A program made the position numbers and the translations under genes. The notes beneath the pieces were generated by a model. The model was not told the DNA's origin. It saw only the letters and a list, made by a program, of their open reading frames with translations, and did not search any database. A stretch of DNA of 64,000 nt, taken from contig NC_133529.1 of assembly GCF_048544455.1 (NCBI RefSeq), forward strand, positions 54,059,401-54,123,400. The letters are read 5' to 3'. The stretch is from Silene latifolia (taxonomy: Eukaryota > Streptophyta > Magnoliopsida > Caryophyllales > Caryophyllaceae). The first letter of the stretch is position 1. Each line of letters begins with the position of its first letter. This document shows positions 21,955 to 32,754 of the stretch, one piece after another.

Positions 21955-22939
21955 TCAACAGAAGCACCTTCCCCCTCCAGACCAGATAGCACGTCCAGGT
22001 TCAGACCCACAAGAAATTCTGCAGCCAGCTTTCTCTCTTCTGCTTCCAAATTCCAGCACCTGCACCTTGAAGGCTAGAGAAGCTTCAGTATCCAGAGCCT
22101 GTGAGAGGCGAATCTTAGCATCAAAAGTGCGACCCTCGACATCATAGAAACTTAAATCTCTCGAGAATCTGAACTTGCCAAAAGCTCCAGGGAAACTCAG
22201 CAGCAGGAGAACAAGATGCCAGAGTATATCCAGAAACAGAAGCATTTCCAGAAGCAGAAACACACCCAAATGGTGGAGCAGGCCCACAGATTGGGGGCAT
22301 GGTTGCAAGTGAAGTAATCTCAATAGAAGTAGACTGCAGCGACGTAGCAACCCTCTTTCTGGCGCTGGATCCAGATGCAGAACCAGAATATGCCTTTCTT
22401 TTCTCTGCAGGCTTAGGAGCAGCCCAGAGGCCCTTTTCCTCCTCTGAGTCAGAATCATTTCCAAAGTAGCCTTAGGCTTAGCAGATCCTGGAAGAGGGTG
22501 AGAAGTCAAGAAGCAGCAACAACAGTACGACAAGTTAAGCAGCAGCAGCAGTACGACAAATAAAGCAGAAGCATGTGACGCAGAGACAGAAGACTCAGAA
22601 GTAGGGTTGATTCAGAAGCAGGGGATGCGTAGAAGCAGAGGTAAAGCTACGAGGTGGAACATATCCAGGAATAAGAGGCTTCGTAGCAAGAGGAGTGACC
22701 TCAATGAGAACTTGCTCCTTGGTTGAACCAGAGGCAAATCTCCTTTTTGCACGGGCACCAGAAGCAAAGGCAGGGTCATTTTTTCTCTTCTCGGCTGGCT
22801 TGGAGGCATCTTCAGCACGTTTCTTCTCCCTCAGAGTCAGAACCGCAGCAAGTGCAGCCGTGGGTTTGCCAGAACCTGGGGGCAAAAGCTTGGTCAGAGG
22901 CAGAAAGTCCCAGCGGCAATTATGCGGAGTTAGGAACAT
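21955..22939 (-). pseudogene. Antisense extra ORF of element D, internally duplicated
   Basis: On the strand opposite to gag, two similar segments of about 350-400 bp lie head to tail (about 22200-22533 and 22600-22939). Each reads like LPGSGKP-A-LT-R-KRA followed by a basic, Ala-rich stretch, in different frames. The first intact part is MFLTPHNCRWDFLPLTKLLP from 22939. Antisense extra ORFs upstream of the 3' LTR are known in Tat-lineage elements. No function can be read from the sequence, and the frames are interrupted. Confidence 0.55.
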
Positions 22940-23071
22940 AAAGTGACGGTAAGAGAAGATTAATTGAGGGGAAGTTCGAAGTCGGCAGCATTGTCAAATC
23001 CCGTCAGTTTTTAACGCCTCGAAGAAGAAATTCCCGCCTAAAATATATTGAGACGGAAATTTGGGGGCAAT

Positions 23072-23153
23072 TGTTGGGGATAAAAATATCACTTTTTATC
23101 CTTGATGGGGTGTCACCATTTCATTGGAGGAAAGGAAAGAAAAGGATTGGTGA
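23072..23153 (+). repeat. 3' LTR of element D, left fragment
   Basis: The first 82 bases of the 3' LTR match 17724-17805 by eye. They follow a G-rich polypurine tract and end in ggtga, the target duplication of element E. Confidence 0.88.
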
Positions 23154-24039
23154 TGTAACATTCCGTTTGATGTTTATGTAGTTGGTTATGTATGGAGTTA
23201 GTGTCGGGAGAGTTTATGATGTAGTTGATACGACATCGTGAGCGAGGTGTGGAGGTAGGAATAGTTGGTAGAGTTGGTGTTAAGAGTTCATGGTTTCATG
23301 TTCTGTAAGTTGGGGTTTTGTTTTGAGTTCTTAGTAGCTTTGTTGCGTCTTGACCGAGTTAGTATGTTTGTTTTTATGTATGGGTTGAACTTCGGGGACG
23401 AAGTTCTTTTTAAGGAGGGAAGACTGTAATACTCCGTATTTATGAGTCTTTGGGTACTCTATCGAGTAGGCCTTACTCTGTCGAGTAAGGGTGAGTTGCG
23501 TTTTAAAATAGTTTCGACTGTTGGGTACTCGATCGAGTAACTAGGATACTCGATCGAGTAAGGGGCACTCGATCGAGTACCTTAGCTACTCGATCGAGTA
23601 GCTCGGTTAGCGGGTGATAATTCGACGGGTTTTGTTAATAACACGGATTAATATATAAATCTTTCCGTCACTTTCATAATACACTTTTACAAACCTAATA
23701 ACATTAAAAGGGAGATTCAAGTTACGTTCTTCGCATTCATCCGTGTTGTTGACAAATCCCGGAGCTTGAGAGGTCGGATTCCATCGTTCTTTATACCTTT
23801 GTGATCCTTGCGTCGAGAGTAAGATCTACATACCAATTTTATAGTATTTCGTCAAGTTTCGTTAAACCCTAATTTTGGGATTGGGGGTTTTGTGTTAGTT
23901 TTGTGATTGTTAGTAATTATGTGATTATATGTTAGGAGGATGATTCGTAGAAAAGGATTTGTGATACAGCTGTTAAGACCGTCTGATTGTGTTGCTGTTC
24001 CAGGTAGGATTTCCTACTCAGTATTAGTCCTATAATGGG
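23154..24039 (+). repeat. 5' LTR of element E, left fragment
   Basis: This 886 bp matches 37007-37892 nearly base for base, except for a two-base gap near 23515 and about three substitutions. It ends with atggg, the target duplication of F. Confidence 0.88.
23455..23600. repeat. Palindrome array TACTCGATCGAGTA in the LTR of element E
   Basis: Six copies occur. Two are imperfect, at 23455-23468 and 23473-23488. Four have a perfect ACTCGATCGAGT core starting at 23527, 23548, 23567 and 23588, giving steps of 21, 19 and 21 bp. The same array is present in the 3' LTR around 37307-37455. Confidence 0.85.
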
Positions 24040-25554
24040 TGATAGGCTTATCGCGTACCTATGCAAAAATAAATTCCCTAAACAACAAGTTAATGTAGCA
24101 ATAGGGGTCGAACACAAGGAAACGGGAATTACTTCGTGAATTGCTATGGGTAGATTTTTATCAAGGTCGATTACGATTTGGGTTGGTTTGATTGTTTGAT
24201 GATTAAAAACAATAATGATGTAAATTATATAATAAAAGAAAGTCTAAGGGGTTCGGGTCACACATGCAAAGGTAAACATATAATCATGATAAACTTAGTA
24301 CTACTAACATTGTCAATTGCTTAGGCTCAAAGATACCCATCTTACGATATTAGCATCAACCATAGACCGGGTCCTAGAGAAACTCTCGTCATTGACTAGG
24401 TCGTCCTACTATGCATGCTTAGTCTAATTCAATTCCGTGCCTCTCGACTTATAGAACGAATAAACGAACTTAATCAATTGAATAGGGCCCTAAACAAAGA
24501 TTAAACATTGTGGCACAAGCATGTGATAGAAGCAATATGAACAATATTATTATTAACTTATTTTATCATGTTACATATTTGATTATTGCATGGCTCCCCT
24601 AGCCCTTAGACCAAGAGAATTAGCTACTCATGCTAAAATGTAAATTGCAAACTAAATTATAAGAAATGCTAAACATGGTTGTATGATTTATATGGATTTG
24701 ATAATATAACATGTAAAAGGAATAATGCTAATGTAAAATGAAGTACTTAAAACTATGTGGTAACTAAATTAGTAATGTAAATTGCAAACTAGAAATAAGA
24801 ATACCTTAATAGAGAATAACTTGTATAGAAGAACAAATTGTAACCAAATGCTTGAATGTATAAAATAACCAAATGTTTAAGAACCAAATGCTTAACAATA
24901 TTGAAAACTAAATATGAAAACTAATGAGAGAATTATAAAGCTTGAGGCTATTCTAGGATGGAAATGGGACGTGAAATTGGATGCCCAAAGCTTCGGAATA
25001 CCTCTCCTATTTATAGGAGAGGAAAGCAAAACGTAAGCATTGAAGATGACTATGGCCCCGATCGGGGTTGCATGGCCCCGATCGGGGTCGTGTGTCTCCG
25101 TGTTATTTCTCTTAATTCCTCTCTTAATTGCAAATGGTATCCAATGTTGGTGATTAATTGTGCGATTAATCACCCGGTTAAGACCTTAATTCTTGGCATC
25201 CTAGGTAGCTTGGAATCCTATCTTTTCCACCTTGACTTGGACTTTGAAGTTGGGCTTGACTTTGATTGTTGGCAACATTTGCAATTCTCACTTCAATCCA
25301 ACAAATCTTCATGCAAACACCCATCCAAACACTCCCATGCTAGTCCAATGTTAGGCCTTGTTTAGCTTAGTGAACTTGGTGAATAAAATGGTAGGAAAAA
25401 GCCTCTAAATGCTTAGATTCCTACAAAACCGTAACAAACACAACAATACACCTAGAACACAAGATTAGCTCAAATATATACTAATTAAAGTATGACGAAC
25501 AATAGAAACCGAGCTAAAATGAGGGGTACAAGTATATAAAATATGCACTTATCA
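24040..25554 (-). repeat. 3' LTR of element F
   Basis: Identical by eye to 30482-31996, with a constant offset of 6442. It is bounded by TGATAGG...ACTTATCA on the plus strand. The adjoining aactcccccaagcaaaacc is the polypurine tract in reverse. Two CCCCGATCGGGG palindromes lie inside. Confidence 0.93.
25056..25087. repeat. Paired CCCCGATCGGGG palindromes in the 3' LTR of element F
   Basis: Two perfect 12-base palindromes at 25056-25067 and 25076-25087, 20 bp from start to start. The same pair is at 31498-31509 and 31518-31529 in the other LTR. Confidence 0.9.
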
Positions 25555-27560
25555 AACTCCCCCAAGCAAAACCCTTGCTTGTCCCCAAGCAAGAAACCAA
25601 ATCCCATCAATTGCAATATCCTAAACAAGCTAAGCATAATGATTTAGAAACCCGAAACAACATGGGCAAGGAATAAAGCAAAGCATGGTTGAGATTTACA
25701 TGACGGCGTAGCATAGGAAACTTTGAATGAACCTTTAAGCTCTTGCATGATCTTTTGACTTATGGACTCTCACGGGGCACTCAAACTCTTTTTATGTGAA
25801 AGGACAATTTTGTTAATAAACACTCGACTATCCTCGACCTATAATAGTGTGCCCGCAATCTAATATGGTAAACACGTCAAAACTAGTAAGCCAAAACACT
25901 CAAATGTAAGCATGATAGAGAAGCCAAATGAGTAGGAAGAAGGCAAATAAACATGGGTAAGAAGGAGGAACAAATGAATTATGGTAATGTGGAGCTAAGT
26001 CAAGCTAGCAACTACCAAATTGTAAGGGTGCTCAATCCCAATTCCAACCCAATTTTGCAATTCAAACCATGAGAAAATCCTCCAAAATATATGAATAATG
26101 CTTGAGAATTTCTCACATCCTTTCTTCTTCTCTTTTTTCCAATGCATACTTCTTCTTCATTTCACTTTTCATGCTTTTTCATTTCTTTCTTCTTTCTTTT
26201 CTCAATTTTTTCATCATTTTTCTTTTTCACTTTTTTTTTCTCTTTCATTTTTTTTCTCGATTCTCATTTATTTTTCAAGAGCATTAAGACCAAGCTCACA
26301 TGATATTCAAACTTTGAAACAAATCCCAATTGAGCACCCAAACAAGACCAAACAAGCTACTAGCTCAACAAGGTAGGCAAGTTATAATGTAGCTAGGGAA
26401 AATTGTTTGTGAAAGGGGTCAAGAAGGCAATTATATTCATGTGAATGGCTCCAAAATGCTAAAACAAATGAATGCATGCTTACCAAGAGATGACATGAGA
26501 ACCATACTTGTGCGTTTTGACGAAACACACCTTATAAGGAGATACCTACACTCACCTAAGAGAGACCGGATATGGATGCATCGGTCAAAAAGAGGCTCTA
26601 CCTTACCATTTTGTAGCTTGCCACAAGTCAAGATCAAGCCTATTCGGTTCATTCTCCATCTCCACCTACTATGTCAAGACATCCCTATGTAGCTAATATC
26701 CCAACATGAAAGAATAAATCATTAGCAACAAGCCATTTTTAGGATAAGCAAAGAGGAAAATAGGCTACAAGCAAGCACAAAGCAAAAATTTCTCTCAAAA
26801 ATTTTCAAATTTTCAAATTTTCTACACTACATGCAAACTATACTATATGCAAATGCAATATCTCCCCCCAAGCTAAACATCACATTGTCCTCAATGTGCC
26901 AACTATCCAAATCACCCAATCAAACCATAAAAATGGCTCAAAGCACAAAACAGGAAGGACTAGAGGTTATGTTTAATGGGATGCAAGATCTAAACTAAAA
27001 TGCAAAGCAATTAAAACTTACTCGACTTGCTAATCTCCCCCAAGCTAGCATGAATTCGGGGGGATGAAAATGTTTCTTTGTGACTTTAGCAAAGGAATGC
27101 GAAGAAACGAGGGAGAAAGGAGGAAATGAGTACCGTCGGGTATGTGTGAATGATAGAAAGAAATCTACCCTTTTTTACCCGTATAGAACAAAGGACAAGA
27201 AGTCACAGAACCATGACCCCGATCGGGGCCACCCAACCCCGATCGGGGTTGACCTCCTCTTTGGGTTTTGACTCTTTTCCGTATTTGTTTTAGTTCCTTC
27301 TCGTTTTTCGAAAACCACGTCCCCGAACGGGGTTCTGGCATGGGGCTGCGTGCCATATTTACTTCTAATTCTTCTTCCTTCATTTTCACCTAAAAATCAC
27401 AAAAAGAAACATCATCAAGTCGAACATTTTATTACTAATCTACAAAAACAATAAAATGCAGAAAATTAAAAACAAAAATAAATAAAAGCAATAAAAAGCT
27501 TGGGTTGCCTCCCAAGAAGCGCTGGTTTAACGTCCCGCACGACGTAAGAAGCTATTTGAG
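25555..27560. other. Non-coding 3' interior of element F
   Basis: Two kilobases between the gag-protease stop and the 3' LTR without a domain-bearing frame. It contains a pyrimidine-rich stretch (about 26105-26280), CCCCGATCGGGG palindromes near 27217-27248 and the polypurine tract next to 25555. In full Athila elements this space would carry RT, RNase H, integrase and an env-like ORF. Confidence 0.75.
27217..27332. repeat. CCCCGATCGGGG palindromes in the interior of element F
   Basis: Perfect copies at 27217-27228 and 27237-27248, again 20 bp apart, and a variant CCCCGAACGGGG at 27321-27332. The surrounding sequence is not LTR-derived as far as I can see. Confidence 0.88.
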
Positions 27561-30395
27561 TCAAGTTTTGTTCTTGAGCTTGCCACCAACCAAGCTCCAT
27601 TGCATAGCTATCTTTGCATTTCTCAACCATTTGAAATTCTTCAAATAAAATTTCCCTTTCTTCTTTCTGGCACTCTTAGCAATAGTGCCCTTAGCATCGT
27701 CACCTACAAAACAAACAACACCCATATCGTCCTCCAACGGATCCATTAGTAAGGATTCAAGCGTAGTAGAGGCATAAGAAGAGTCCACAGTGATAAGTAA
27801 ATAACAAGACTCTTGTAACATTGGGCTTCTAATGGTGTTGTTTTTGCTAAAGGAAACCCGGTCATCACCTACTTCCAACGTCAACCTCCCATTTTTCACA
27901 TCAATTAACGCACCCGCGGTGCGTAAAAATGGCCTACCCAATATAATTGGGGTTTGTGAATCCTCGGCCATGTCAAGTATGAGGAAGTCAACGGGTATGA
28001 AAAACTTGCCAACTTTGACGGGAACATCTTCTAAGACACCTAGGGGTCGCTTTAAAGAACGGTCCGCCATTTGCAAAGTAATACTTGTGCATTTTAAAGC
28101 ACCCATGTTAAGTTTTTCACAAAGGGAATAGGGCATGACACTTACACTAGCACCTAGGTCGCAAAGGGCCTTATCAATGGTATATTTGCCTATAGTGCAA
28201 GGAATAGAATAGCTACCGGGGTCCTTAAGTTTCGGGGGAGACTTGTTTTGTAAGAGTGCACTACACTCTTCGGTGAAAGCAATGGTCTCAACCTCATTGA
28301 AGGATCGCTTCTTTGAGAGGATTTCCTTCATAAACTTTGCATAAGAAGGGACTTGGGTAATCAATTCCATAAACGGGATGGTGACTTGCAAATTCTTACA
28401 AACTTCCAAAAATTTAGCAAACTTACCTTCCTCCTTGTGCTTTGCTAGAAGATGGGGAAATGGTACTCGAACAACTTCTTTGGGAGGAGCATCCTCCACA
28501 TCTTTCTCATTCTCATTGGGAATACTCACCTTTGTTGGAACGGCATCACTCTCCTTAGCATTAGGAGAGACTTCTTCAACAATTACCTCATCACTTTCTT
28601 TGGGCATATGAGACTCAACATTCTTGGCATCAAGCTTGCTCTTCCTCTTTAGCAACAACAATCGATGAGGAAATGGCACACGATCTTTAACAATAGGCTC
28701 TTCACTAGCCTTCTTTTTGTCATTTCCCCCAAGCTTAGCCTTTTTAACAACCACCTCTTCATCCAAAGTCATGGATGGCCCATCATAGCTTGAACCACTT
28801 CTCAAGGAAATAGAATTAACGGTTTCATGTGGTTGCTCACCTTGGGGAGGTAGTTGACCATTCTTCCTTTGAGAGCTAGAAGCGGCTAATTGAGCCACTT
28901 GTTGTTCCAACATCTTGACCGCGGCACTATGAGCTTGATCATTCTTTTGAATTTGAGCCAATAGTTCCCTTTGCATTTGGATTATCATGCCCTCGAGCTT
29001 ACCAACTCCTTGATTGTTTTGTTGGCCATTTTGTGGTGGATTTTGTTGGAAATTGTTTTGTGGGGGCCTTTGTTGATTTTGATAACCCGGTGGAGGGATA
29101 TACTTTTGTTGTTGAGGAACATAGGCATTTTGTTGTGGTGGGGGTTGTGGATTAAGCACATTGTTGCTATTGTAAGACAAGTTCGGGTGAAATTTTGTAT
29201 TCGGGTTATAAGTGTTGGAAAATGTACCCGGTGGATATGAACTTTGTCTAAAAGCTTGAAAAGCATTTACCTCTTCAATGGGGGCTCGGCAATGAGCGGC
29301 ATAATGACCCGCACCTCCACATCCATCACAAACGATGATTTGGCTTGTTGAAGATACAACATTGAGTTGTTGGATGGAATCTTTAGCATCTCTTTCCGCC
29401 AATTGTTGTTGAAGCAAGGCAATTTGAGCTAGCAAAACAAAGTTATTGGAGGATTCTTCTTTACCTTTAGGTGGCAGAACTCGGGAATTGACATATTGGG
29501 CATCATGGACCGCCATAGATTCGATCGTGGCATGAGCAAGATCGGTGTCAATTTGATCAAACCGCCCATTGTTGGCGGAATCAAGAATCCTTCGGGACTC
29601 GGCACAACATCCATTGTAGAATGTTATTGCTAGAAACCAATCATCTAGCCCATGATGTGGGCATTGCCTTTGAAGCTCTTTGTACCTCTCCCAAGCTTCA
29701 TATAAGCTCTCAAGAGCTTGTTGACGGAATCCGGTGATTTGACTCCTCAAAGTTTGAGTTTTCTCCGGTGGAAAAAACTTTTGATAGAAAGCAAGAGCTA
29801 ATGTCTCCCAATTGGTGATTCCCATGGCGGTGCGGTCAAGGCTATTGATCCAAAGCTTGGCCTTGTCCTTCAAAGAGAAAGGGAAAAGTATTTCCCTTAT
29901 TTGGGCTTGGGTGACACCCGTTTGGCGAATCATGGAGCAATAGTCACAAAAGTTTTGCACATGCAAATTGGGATCCTCCAAAGGACTTCCTCCAAATTGC
30001 TTCCTCTCCACAAGGCTAATGAAAGCCGGTTTGATCTCGAATTCCGGCGCGGTGATTTGAGTGGTTGTGATTCCGGCCGGGAGCATGGCCGCGGTGGGCT
30101 TTGAGTGATCGGAAAGTTTCACCATCTTTTTGGTAGTAGATGGTGATGGTGGTGGAGATGATGAACTTGAAACCTCCTCCTCTTCAAGGGCCTCTAGATC
30201 GTCTAAGTAAGACTTTCTAGCACTTTCAACTTGGACGGGAGAAGTGGCTTCTTTAACTTCTTTCCAAAAACGTCGTCTTCTCCTAAAGGTTTTCTCGGGT
30301 TCGGAATCCGGTGAAAGCAATTCTCCACTACGAGAGGACCTGGGCATAAGACAACAATTTCTAGGAAAATGATAAGTAACGGTCTCAAGGAACAA
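27561..30395 (-). CDS. Gag-protease polyprotein of element F
   Basis: An intact 944-codon ORF. The matrix/capsid-like gag core spans about residues 120-280 (LEDPNLHVQNFCDYCSMIRQ, FPFSLKDKAKLWINSL). A CCHC knuckle is at C356, C359, H364 and C369. A Gln/Pro/Asn-rich stretch (about 405-465) and a Lys/Glu-rich linker follow. A retropepsin-like domain has D746 in CDLGASVSVMPYS and the ILGRPFLRTAGALIDV flap region. Initiation at residue 17 (MPRSSRSGE) is as plausible as at residue 1. The protein stops soon after the protease, where family relatives continue into RT. The frame has no break, in keeping with the young LTRs. Confidence 0.9.
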   Translation of the reverse strand: MFLETVTYHFPRNCCLMPRSSRSGELLSPDSEPEKTFRRRRRFWKEVKEATSPVQVESARKSYLDDLEALEEEEVSSSSSPPPSPSTTKKMVKLSDHSKPTAAMLPAGITTTQITAPEFEIKPAFISLVERKQFGGSPLEDPNLHVQNFCDYCSMIRQTGVTQAQIREILFPFSLKDKAKLWINSLDRTAMGITNWETLALAFYQKFFPPEKTQTLRSQITGFRQQALESLYEAWERYKELQRQCPHHGLDDWFLAITFYNGCCAESRRILDSANNGRFDQIDTDLAHATIESMAVHDAQYVNSRVLPPKGKEESSNNFVLLAQIALLQQQLAERDAKDSIQQLNVVSSTSQIIVCDGCGGAGHYAAHCRAPIEEVNAFQAFRQSSYPPGTFSNTYNPNTKFHPNLSYNSNNVLNPQPPPQQNAYVPQQQKYIPPPGYQNQQRPPQNNFQQNPPQNGQQNNQGVGKLEGMIIQMQRELLAQIQKNDQAHSAAVKMLEQQVAQLAASSSQRKNGQLPPQGEQPHETVNSISLRSGSSYDGPSMTLDEEVVVKKAKLGGNDKKKASEEPIVKDRVPFPHRLLLLKRKSKLDAKNVESHMPKESDEVIVEEVSPNAKESDAVPTKVSIPNENEKDVEDAPPKEVVRVPFPHLLAKHKEEGKFAKFLEVCKNLQVTIPFMELITQVPSYAKFMKEILSKKRSFNEVETIAFTEECSALLQNKSPPKLKDPGSYSIPCTIGKYTIDKALCDLGASVSVMPYSLCEKLNMGALKCTSITLQMADRSLKRPLGVLEDVPVKVGKFFIPVDFLILDMAEDSQTPIILGRPFLRTAGALIDVKNGRLTLEVGDDRVSFSKNNTIRSPMLQESCYLLITVDSSYASTTLESLLMDPLEDDMGVVCFVGDDAKGTIAKSARKKKGKFYLKNFKWLRNAKIAMQWSLVGGKLKNKT

Positions 30396-30459
30396 GTGTT
30401 CCTCAAGACAAAATAAAACAAGATAAAAATCGACAATTCAAAAAGCAATAAAACCGTTT

Positions 30460-30476
30460 CCCCGGCAACGGCGCCA
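30460..30476 (-). other. Primer-binding site of element F (tRNA-Asp)
   Basis: The minus strand reads TGGCGCCGTTGCCGGGG a few bases from the LTR. This is complementary to the 3' end of plant tRNA-Asp and usual for Athila elements. Confidence 0.85.
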
Positions 30477-30481
30477 AAATT

Positions 30482-31996
30482 TGATAGGCTTATCGCGTAC
30501 CTATGCAAAAATAAATTCCCTAAACAACAAGTTAATGTAGCAATAGGGGTCGAACACAAGGAAACGGGAATTACTTCGTGAATTGCTATGGGTAGATTTT
30601 TATCAAGGTCGATTACGATTTGGGTTGGTTTGATTGTTTGATGATTAAAAACAATAATGATGTAAATTATATAATAAAAGAAAGTCTAAGGGGTTCGGGT
30701 CACACATGCAAAGGTAAACATATAATCATGATAAACTTAGTACTACTAACATTGTCAATTGCTTAGGCTCAAAGATACCCATCTTACGATATTAGCATCA
30801 ACCATAGACCGGGTCCTAGAGAAACTCTCGTCATTGACTAGGTCGTCCTACTATGCATGCTTAGTCTAATTCAATTCCGTGCCTCTCGACTTATAGAACG
30901 AATAAACGAACTTAATCAATTGAATAGGGCCCTAAACAAAGATTAAACATTGTGGCACAAGCATGTGATAGAAGCAATATGAACAATATTATTATTAACT
31001 TATTTTATCATGTTACATATTTGATTATTGCATGGCTCCCCTAGCCCTTAGACCAAGAGAATTAGCTACTCATGCTAAAATGTAAATTGCAAACTAAATT
31101 ATAAGAAATGCTAAACATGGTTGTATGATTTATATGGATTTGATAATATAACATGTAAAAGGAATAATGCTAATGTAAAATGAAGTACTTAAAACTATGT
31201 GGTAACTAAATTAGTAATGTAAATTGCAAACTAGAAATAAGAATACCTTAATAGAGAATAACTTGTATAGAAGAACAAATTGTAACCAAATGCTTGAATG
31301 TATAAAATAACCAAATGTTTAAGAACCAAATGCTTAACAATATTGAAAACTAAATATGAAAACTAATGAGAGAATTATAAAGCTTGAGGCTATTCTAGGA
31401 TGGAAATGGGACGTGAAATTGGATGCCCAAAGCTTCGGAATACCTCTCCTATTTATAGGAGAGGAAAGCAAAACGTAAGCATTGAAGATGACTATGGCCC
31501 CGATCGGGGTTGCATGGCCCCGATCGGGGTCGTGTGTCTCCGTGTTATTTCTCTTAATTCCTCTCTTAATTGCAAATGGTATCCAATGTTGGTGATTAAT
31601 TGTGCGATTAATCACCCGGTTAAGACCTTAATTCTTGGCATCCTAGGTAGCTTGGAATCCTATCTTTTCCACCTTGACTTGGACTTTGAAGTTGGGCTTG
31701 ACTTTGATTGTTGGCAACATTTGCAATTCTCACTTCAATCCAACAAATCTTCATGCAAACACCCATCCAAACACTCCCATGCTAGTCCAATGTTAGGCCT
31801 TGTTTAGCTTAGTGAACTTGGTGAATAAAATGGTAGGAAAAAGCCTCTAAATGCTTAGATTCCTACAAAACCGTAACAAACACAACAATACACCTAGAAC
31901 ACAAGATTAGCTCAAATATATACTAATTAAAGTATGACGAACAATAGAAACCGAGCTAAAATGAGGGGTACAAGTATATAAAATATGCACTTATCA
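30482..31996 (-). repeat. 5' LTR of element F
   Basis: A 1515 bp copy next to the PBS. Even the spurious 93- and 135-codon frames in the two copies translate to the same proteins, which supports sequence identity. Confidence 0.93.
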
Positions 31997-32001
31997 ATGG
32001 G

Positions 32002-32740
32002 ATGATTGTTGATGTGTTGTGGTTGATTGAATAATATAGTAATTGTAATTGTATTGTGACGGTTGTGATTGTGATTGCTGTCTGTGGTTCTCGAGGCGTG
32101 TCCTCGGCTGAGTGGGGTCACTTGCGGGAGTGGCTTCACGCCCTAGTTTCGCCCTTCGTGGAACCCGCCACGGAAGGGGATGTGCACATTAATGGACAGG
32201 GTTATCGCTCATTATGAGGAGCGGGGATTTGGTGGGTACGGCTGCGGTCCCCCATCGGTAATGGGTCCGGTGGACGATCGGTGATTGAGATTGTTGGAAT
32301 TGGAGTGGTTGTGTGTGTGTGACGGTTAAGCTGTCTGTTTATCTTATTGTTGATATATATATTGAGTTGTGTGATTAGTACTGACCCCGTTTAAATGTTT
32401 TAAAAACTGTGGTGATCCATTCGGGGGTGGTGAGCAGTTATTGAGCAGGTATGATATGATGCGTATGGGATAGCTGGGATGAGTCATCACGTGGCAGTTA
32501 GAAGTCTTCCGCTGTGTCAGACGATGTTTTATAGCTTTGATAGTTTTAGCAGTAGACCGCCTGAGGATCTTGTATTTCTTTTCATCAGTTTGGTATTGCT
32601 ATGTAATCACTTTAAACTTTATTTACTTTTAAAGTTGTTTCGTTATTGTCTTATGAATATCATGCCTCGGGTAACCGAGATGGTGGCATCCTTATACCTG
32701 AGTGGTCCTGGTAAGGCACTTGGAGTATGGGGGTGTTACA
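32002..32740 (+). repeat. 5' LTR of element E, right fragment
   Basis: The LTR continues after F and ends GGTGTTACA, followed two bases later by the tRNA-Met PBS. Compared with the 3' LTR, most differences cluster between about 32120 and 32560. Confidence 0.88.
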
Positions 32741-32742
32741 AA

Positions 32743-32754
32743 TGGTATCAGAGC
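32743..32754 (+). other. Primer-binding site of element E (initiator tRNA-Met)
   Basis: TGGTATCAGAGC stands two bases after the 5' LTR end, complementary to the 3' end of initiator tRNA-Met. Confidence 0.8.

Larger units (their letters stand above)
24040..31996 (-). mobile_element. Athila-like Ty3/gypsy element F, gag-protease only, very young
   Basis: A minus-strand element inside the 5' LTR of E, flanked by perfect atggg (24035-24039 and 31997-32001). LTRs of 1515 bp at 24040-25554 and 30482-31996 look identical. The minus-strand order is 5' LTR (31996 to 30482), PBS complementary to tRNA-Asp, one 944-codon gag-protease ORF, about 2 kb of non-coding sequence, polypurine tract and 3' LTR. 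RT, RNase H and integrase are entirely absent. It must depend on enzymes made elsewhere. Confidence 0.9.

Noticed and set aside
23455..23600. Regularly spaced palindromes resembling a CRISPR array
   Set aside because: The sequence is plant retrotransposon DNA, the units are too short, the spacers are about 6-9 bases and no cas genes exist.
24892..25365. Overlapping 93- and 135-codon frames on both strands, repeated exactly at 31334-31807
   Set aside because: They lie in the two identical LTRs of element F. The repetition reflects the LTR copies, and no domain is seen.
27561..30395. Calling element F autonomous because of its long ORF
   Set aside because: The ORF ends after protease, and no RT, RNase H or integrase motif exists anywhere in the interior.
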